Shown here one piece after another: positions 29,397 to 31,354 of a DNA stretch of 31,354 nucleotides (within the stretch, counting starts at the first letter, position 1; every line of letters begins with the position of its first letter). Origin of the DNA: CAJBLF01 sp964560855 (GTDB lineage Bacteria > Patescibacteriota > Gracilibacteria > Absconditabacterales > Absconditicoccaceae); assembly GCA_964560855.1 (NCBI GenBank), contig CAZLLU010000007.1:1-31354 (forward strand), written 5' to 3'. The position numbers were made by a program, and so were the translations under genes. The notes under the pieces are model-generated. The model had not been told where the DNA came from and did no database searches. It worked only from the letters and a program-made list of their open reading frames with translations.

Positions 29397-29429
29397 ATAA
29401 GAAAAAGAGCTACTGGATATCAGCAACTC
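29397..29429 (-). terminator. terminator at the end of the small gene
   Basis: Minus-strand stem GAGTTGCTG/CAGTAGCTC (9 pairs, two of them G-U), loop ATATC, followed by TTTTTCTT. The stop codon TAG of the small reading frame lies within the 3' arm. Confidence 0.8.
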
Positions 29430-29586
29430 TTTCTGGTATAGGTAATGTTGAAAATAATTTTTCATTAGCGAACAACCCAATTGCCCGGTTATGGTGGTAG
29501 TACTTCATGTACCGTATGAAGGGTAGAACATGAATTCATCGCAATAGTGGTGAGTATGATCACGGCGAAGCGATGACTATGACCAT
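29410..29586 (-). CDS. possible 58-aa small protein, or small RNA
   Basis: Under UGA=Gly a frame runs from ATG 29586 to TAG 29410: MVIVIASPGSYSPLLRG, IHVLPFIRYMKYYHHNR, AIGLFANEKLF, STLPIPERVADIQ. I do not know a family. Two TGA codons are at SPGSYS and LRGIHV. The unit has a consensus promoter at 29621-29648, a predicted leader of 27 bases (like the zinc-ribbon gene) and a terminator at its end, so something is transcribed. The transcript can also form hairpins (ATGGTCATAG..., TTCATGT/ACATGAA, TCATCGC/GCGATGA), so a small RNA is equally possible. A different frame (29250-29480) also stays open. Confidence 0.4.
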
Positions 29587-29620
29587 ATTTTTTTGATATT
29601 TATTTTTATTTACGTTTTAA

Positions 29621-29648
29621 ATTATATACATTTTTTAAAATAAGTCAA
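29621..29648 (-). promoter_or_regulatory. promoter of the small gene/RNA
   Basis: TTGACT (29643-29648), 16-base spacer, TATAAT (29621-29626) on the minus strand. Upstream AATTACAGCGATTA and AAAATTTGAC closely match the zinc-ribbon promoter. Confidence 0.75.
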
Positions 29649-29694
29649 ATTTTATATTAATCGCTGTAATTCGGGTTATACTTTAGTAGTTTAC

Positions 29695-29786
29695 CCTCAT
29701 TCCGGCGTTATTGGTGAAACCTGCAGCCGGAATCTTATGGCTTATTTACGAGATTCCGGCCGCAATTTCTTGGCGCCGGAATGAGG
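29695..29786. repeat. nested inverted repeat, CATTCCGGC type
   Basis: Outer arms CCTCATTCCGGCG (29695-29707) and CGCCGGAATGAGG (29774-29786), 13 bp perfect. Inner arms GCCGGAATCT (29726-29735) and AGATTCCGGC (29751-29760), 10 bp perfect. It is much more GC-rich than its surroundings. It lies upstream of the small-gene promoter. Confidence 0.9.
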
Positions 29787-30063
29787 TGATTGAGTAGAGG
29801 TGTCGGAATGCTGTGGTGTGGTTGGAGGCGAGAATGCTGTGGTTATGGTGTAAGAAAATGATGTGGTGTAGTATAAGATTGCTTCGTTTCTCGTAATGAC
29901 TTTAGTATTTAGTTTGTCTCCTTATTGAACATTGTATTTGTCCTATTTCAGCTAGCACGAGTCTGGCGTTGTAATAAAGTTGGTGGAGTGATATAATGCT
30001 GCAACACTTCAAATACTTCAAATTAAATTCAAAAATTGTTTAATTGGCTTTGTATGCCGTATT
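29787..30063. other. intergenic region with short repeats
   Basis: No gene seen. Imperfect units of GAATGCTGTGGT and GGTGTGGT fill 29800-29870, and GATTGCTTCG...CGTAATGAC at 29877-29900 resembles a palindromic repeat common in bacterial intergenic DNA. 29901-30063 shows nothing else that I recognise. Confidence 0.6.
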
Positions 30064-31287
30064 TTACTTAATATAAAAGAGATAAAGATTCTCTTTGCTG
30101 AGTTTTTTTGCTATTGCTTGAATATCTTCGAGTTTCAATTTTTTATATTTTTCCAATATTTCTTCTAAGGTATCTATTTTTTTATAGATCAGATATTGAT
30201 TTCCGAGGAAGCTCGCCATCTCGTCTGATGATTCGATTCCCATTTGGATTTGTCCTTCATTGTATCCTATGGCATTATCAAATTCTTCCTGGGTGATGTC
30301 GCCATTAGCGATTCTTTCTATCTCTTCGTAGATTTTTTCGACTCCGAAATCGAATCTTTTTTTGTCTATCCCCGCTCTGATAAGAAAAGTTCATGTGTCT
30401 TCTTGGACCATATGGCTGGCTTTGATATAATAGCAGAGCCCTTGTTTTTCCCTGATATTCTGGAAAAGTCTGGAAGACATATTTCCTCCGAGGATGGTCG
30501 CCAATACGTTAGCGGCATATCTTGTTTCATCATCTCCTTTGAATCCAGGTGCAGAGATGACCAAGTGGGTCTGTTCATTCTTTTGTTCGTAGGATCCTAC
30601 GTGATTTTCTGGAAATTCGTGGATAAATTCAGGTTTCTGTATTCTTTTTCTTTCTGGTAGGGTAGTGAATTCCTGCTCCAATTGGTTTACTATAGCTATT
30701 TTATCCTTGATTTTTCCTGCTATGGTAATGATGAGGTTATCTTTGGTATAAAGGTCTGTCTTGTGATCAAAGAGCATCTGTTGTGTGAAAGAATTGACGT
30801 TTTCCTCGGTCCCTATAATCTGTCGGCCGTAACTATTGTCTCCAAAGTAATAGTTCTGTCGTTTTTCCATCGTCATAGCCATCGGATTGTCCTCGTACAT
30901 CTTAATTTCCTGGATGACGACGCCTTTTTCTCTTTCCATTTCTTTGATATTGAATTTTGCGTTATTCATCATGTCTGCGAGGACGTCTATAGCCTTATCT
31001 ATAAATTCTGGGGCGCATTTGACGTAATATCCTGCGTATTCGTCGCTAGTGTAGGCGTTGGATTCTCCACCGAACTTATCTAGAGCTTCAGCTACAGATT
31101 TTGGAGTAGAGTATCTCTTGCCTCCCTTGAAGAATAGGTGTTCCAAAAAATGACTCAAGCCGTTCTTTTCTCTGGTTTCGTAGATACTTCCAGCTCTACA
31201 CATGATTTCTATGGTAACAGAATTGGCATCTTCCATAGGTGCAAAAATAACGTCAATACCTGCAATGTTTTCTACAGTGTACTTCAT
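30064..31287 (-). CDS. M16 family zinc metallopeptidase
   Basis: Insulinase/processing-protease-like peptidase. The 407-aa protein has the inverted zinc motif HFLEH (His46, Glu49, His50), a downstream Glu near 127 (VIQEIKMYEDNP), and the second M16 domain with GGNMSSRLFQNIREKQGLCYYI (about 270-290). The distal part reads GTFLIRAGIDKKRFDFG and continues to TAA 30064. One TGA (30388) reads as Gly (QEDTGTFLIRAG), joining two parts that look separate under the standard code. Single-size M16 proteins of about 400-430 aa usually act as dimers, with either catalytic or partner subunit. No signal peptide is seen, so it is probably cytoplasmic. Tandem repeats lie directly upstream at the window edge. 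Confidence 0.93.
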
Positions 31288-31296
31288 AACTCAATG

Positions 31297-31354
31297 ACTA
31301 AATGATAAAATGATAAAATGATAAAATGATGAAATGATGAAATGATGAAATGAT
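31297..31354. repeat. 8-bp tandem repeat at window edge
   Basis: About seven AAATGATA/AAATGATG units directly upstream of the M16 gene; runs off the window. The same unit occurs at the end of engB (20047-20108). Confidence 0.85.

Noticed and set aside
29250..29480. Minus frame of 76 aa ending before dnaG
   Set aside because: It crosses the terminator at 29397 and the dnaG promoter, and overlaps the 58-aa frame; kept only as an alternative mention.
31297..31354. Possible origin iterons
   Set aside because: 8-base A/T-rich units occur at other places and there is no DnaA-box cluster or dnaA gene; simple tandem repeat is enough.

Overview
The window is AT-rich and reads correctly only if UGA codes for glycine (translation table 25). 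Many genes look broken under the standard code at TGA codons, but those TGA codons fall exactly where the family has glycine: EngB P-loop region, acetate kinase NAGSSS and GxGER regions, GatB CTGQPG, MscL, DnaG, TruD. Together with small genes, terse operons and a lone set of informational genes, this points to Candidate Phyla Radiation bacteria of the Gracilibacteria (BD1-5/GN02) or Absconditabacteria (SR1) type. I cannot tell these two apart from this window. Coordinates below are for the UGA=Gly reading; genes end only at TAA or TAG.

Left part (1-6543, minus strand): prolyl-tRNA synthetase, a Lys/Ala-rich small membrane protein, and a very large isoleucyl-tRNA synthetase (1372 aa). The IleRS carries three extra enzyme domains inside it: a Nudix hydrolase in the CP1 editing domain and two histidine-phosphatase (phosphoglycerate mutase/SixA-like) domains. 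This is the most striking object in the window.

Centre-left (6766-13015, plus strand): thymidylate synthase, an ATP-grasp enzyme with an apparent frameshift, acetate kinase, a four-helix membrane protein, a lipoprotein, and a fused thioredoxin-CcdA thiol-redox membrane protein. The ATP-grasp and acetate kinase genes share an almost identical upstream motif of about 50 bases.

Centre (13067-23990): FabF (minus), a small Cys-rich peptide with its own promoter and terminator (plus), GatB (minus), a small membrane protein and a Cys-containing lipoprotein, two different ABC-F ATPases flanking the GTPase EngB, TruD, and a zinc-ribbon protein of unknown role.

Right part (24000-31354): a Bacteroidota-like YCF48-repeat protein with a type IX secretion sorting tail and no UGA codons (probably acquired), tmRNA (ssrA) with a readable tag, a DUF5684-like membrane protein with a histone-H1-like tail, MscL, DNA primase, a possible 58-aa small gene with its own promoter and terminator, and an M16 zinc peptidase.

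Intergenic DNA is rich in short tandem repeats, a dispersed stem-loop repeat family, nested inverted repeats, and well-formed terminators. Several minus-strand genes have clear -35/-10 promoters with leaders of about 27-33 bases.
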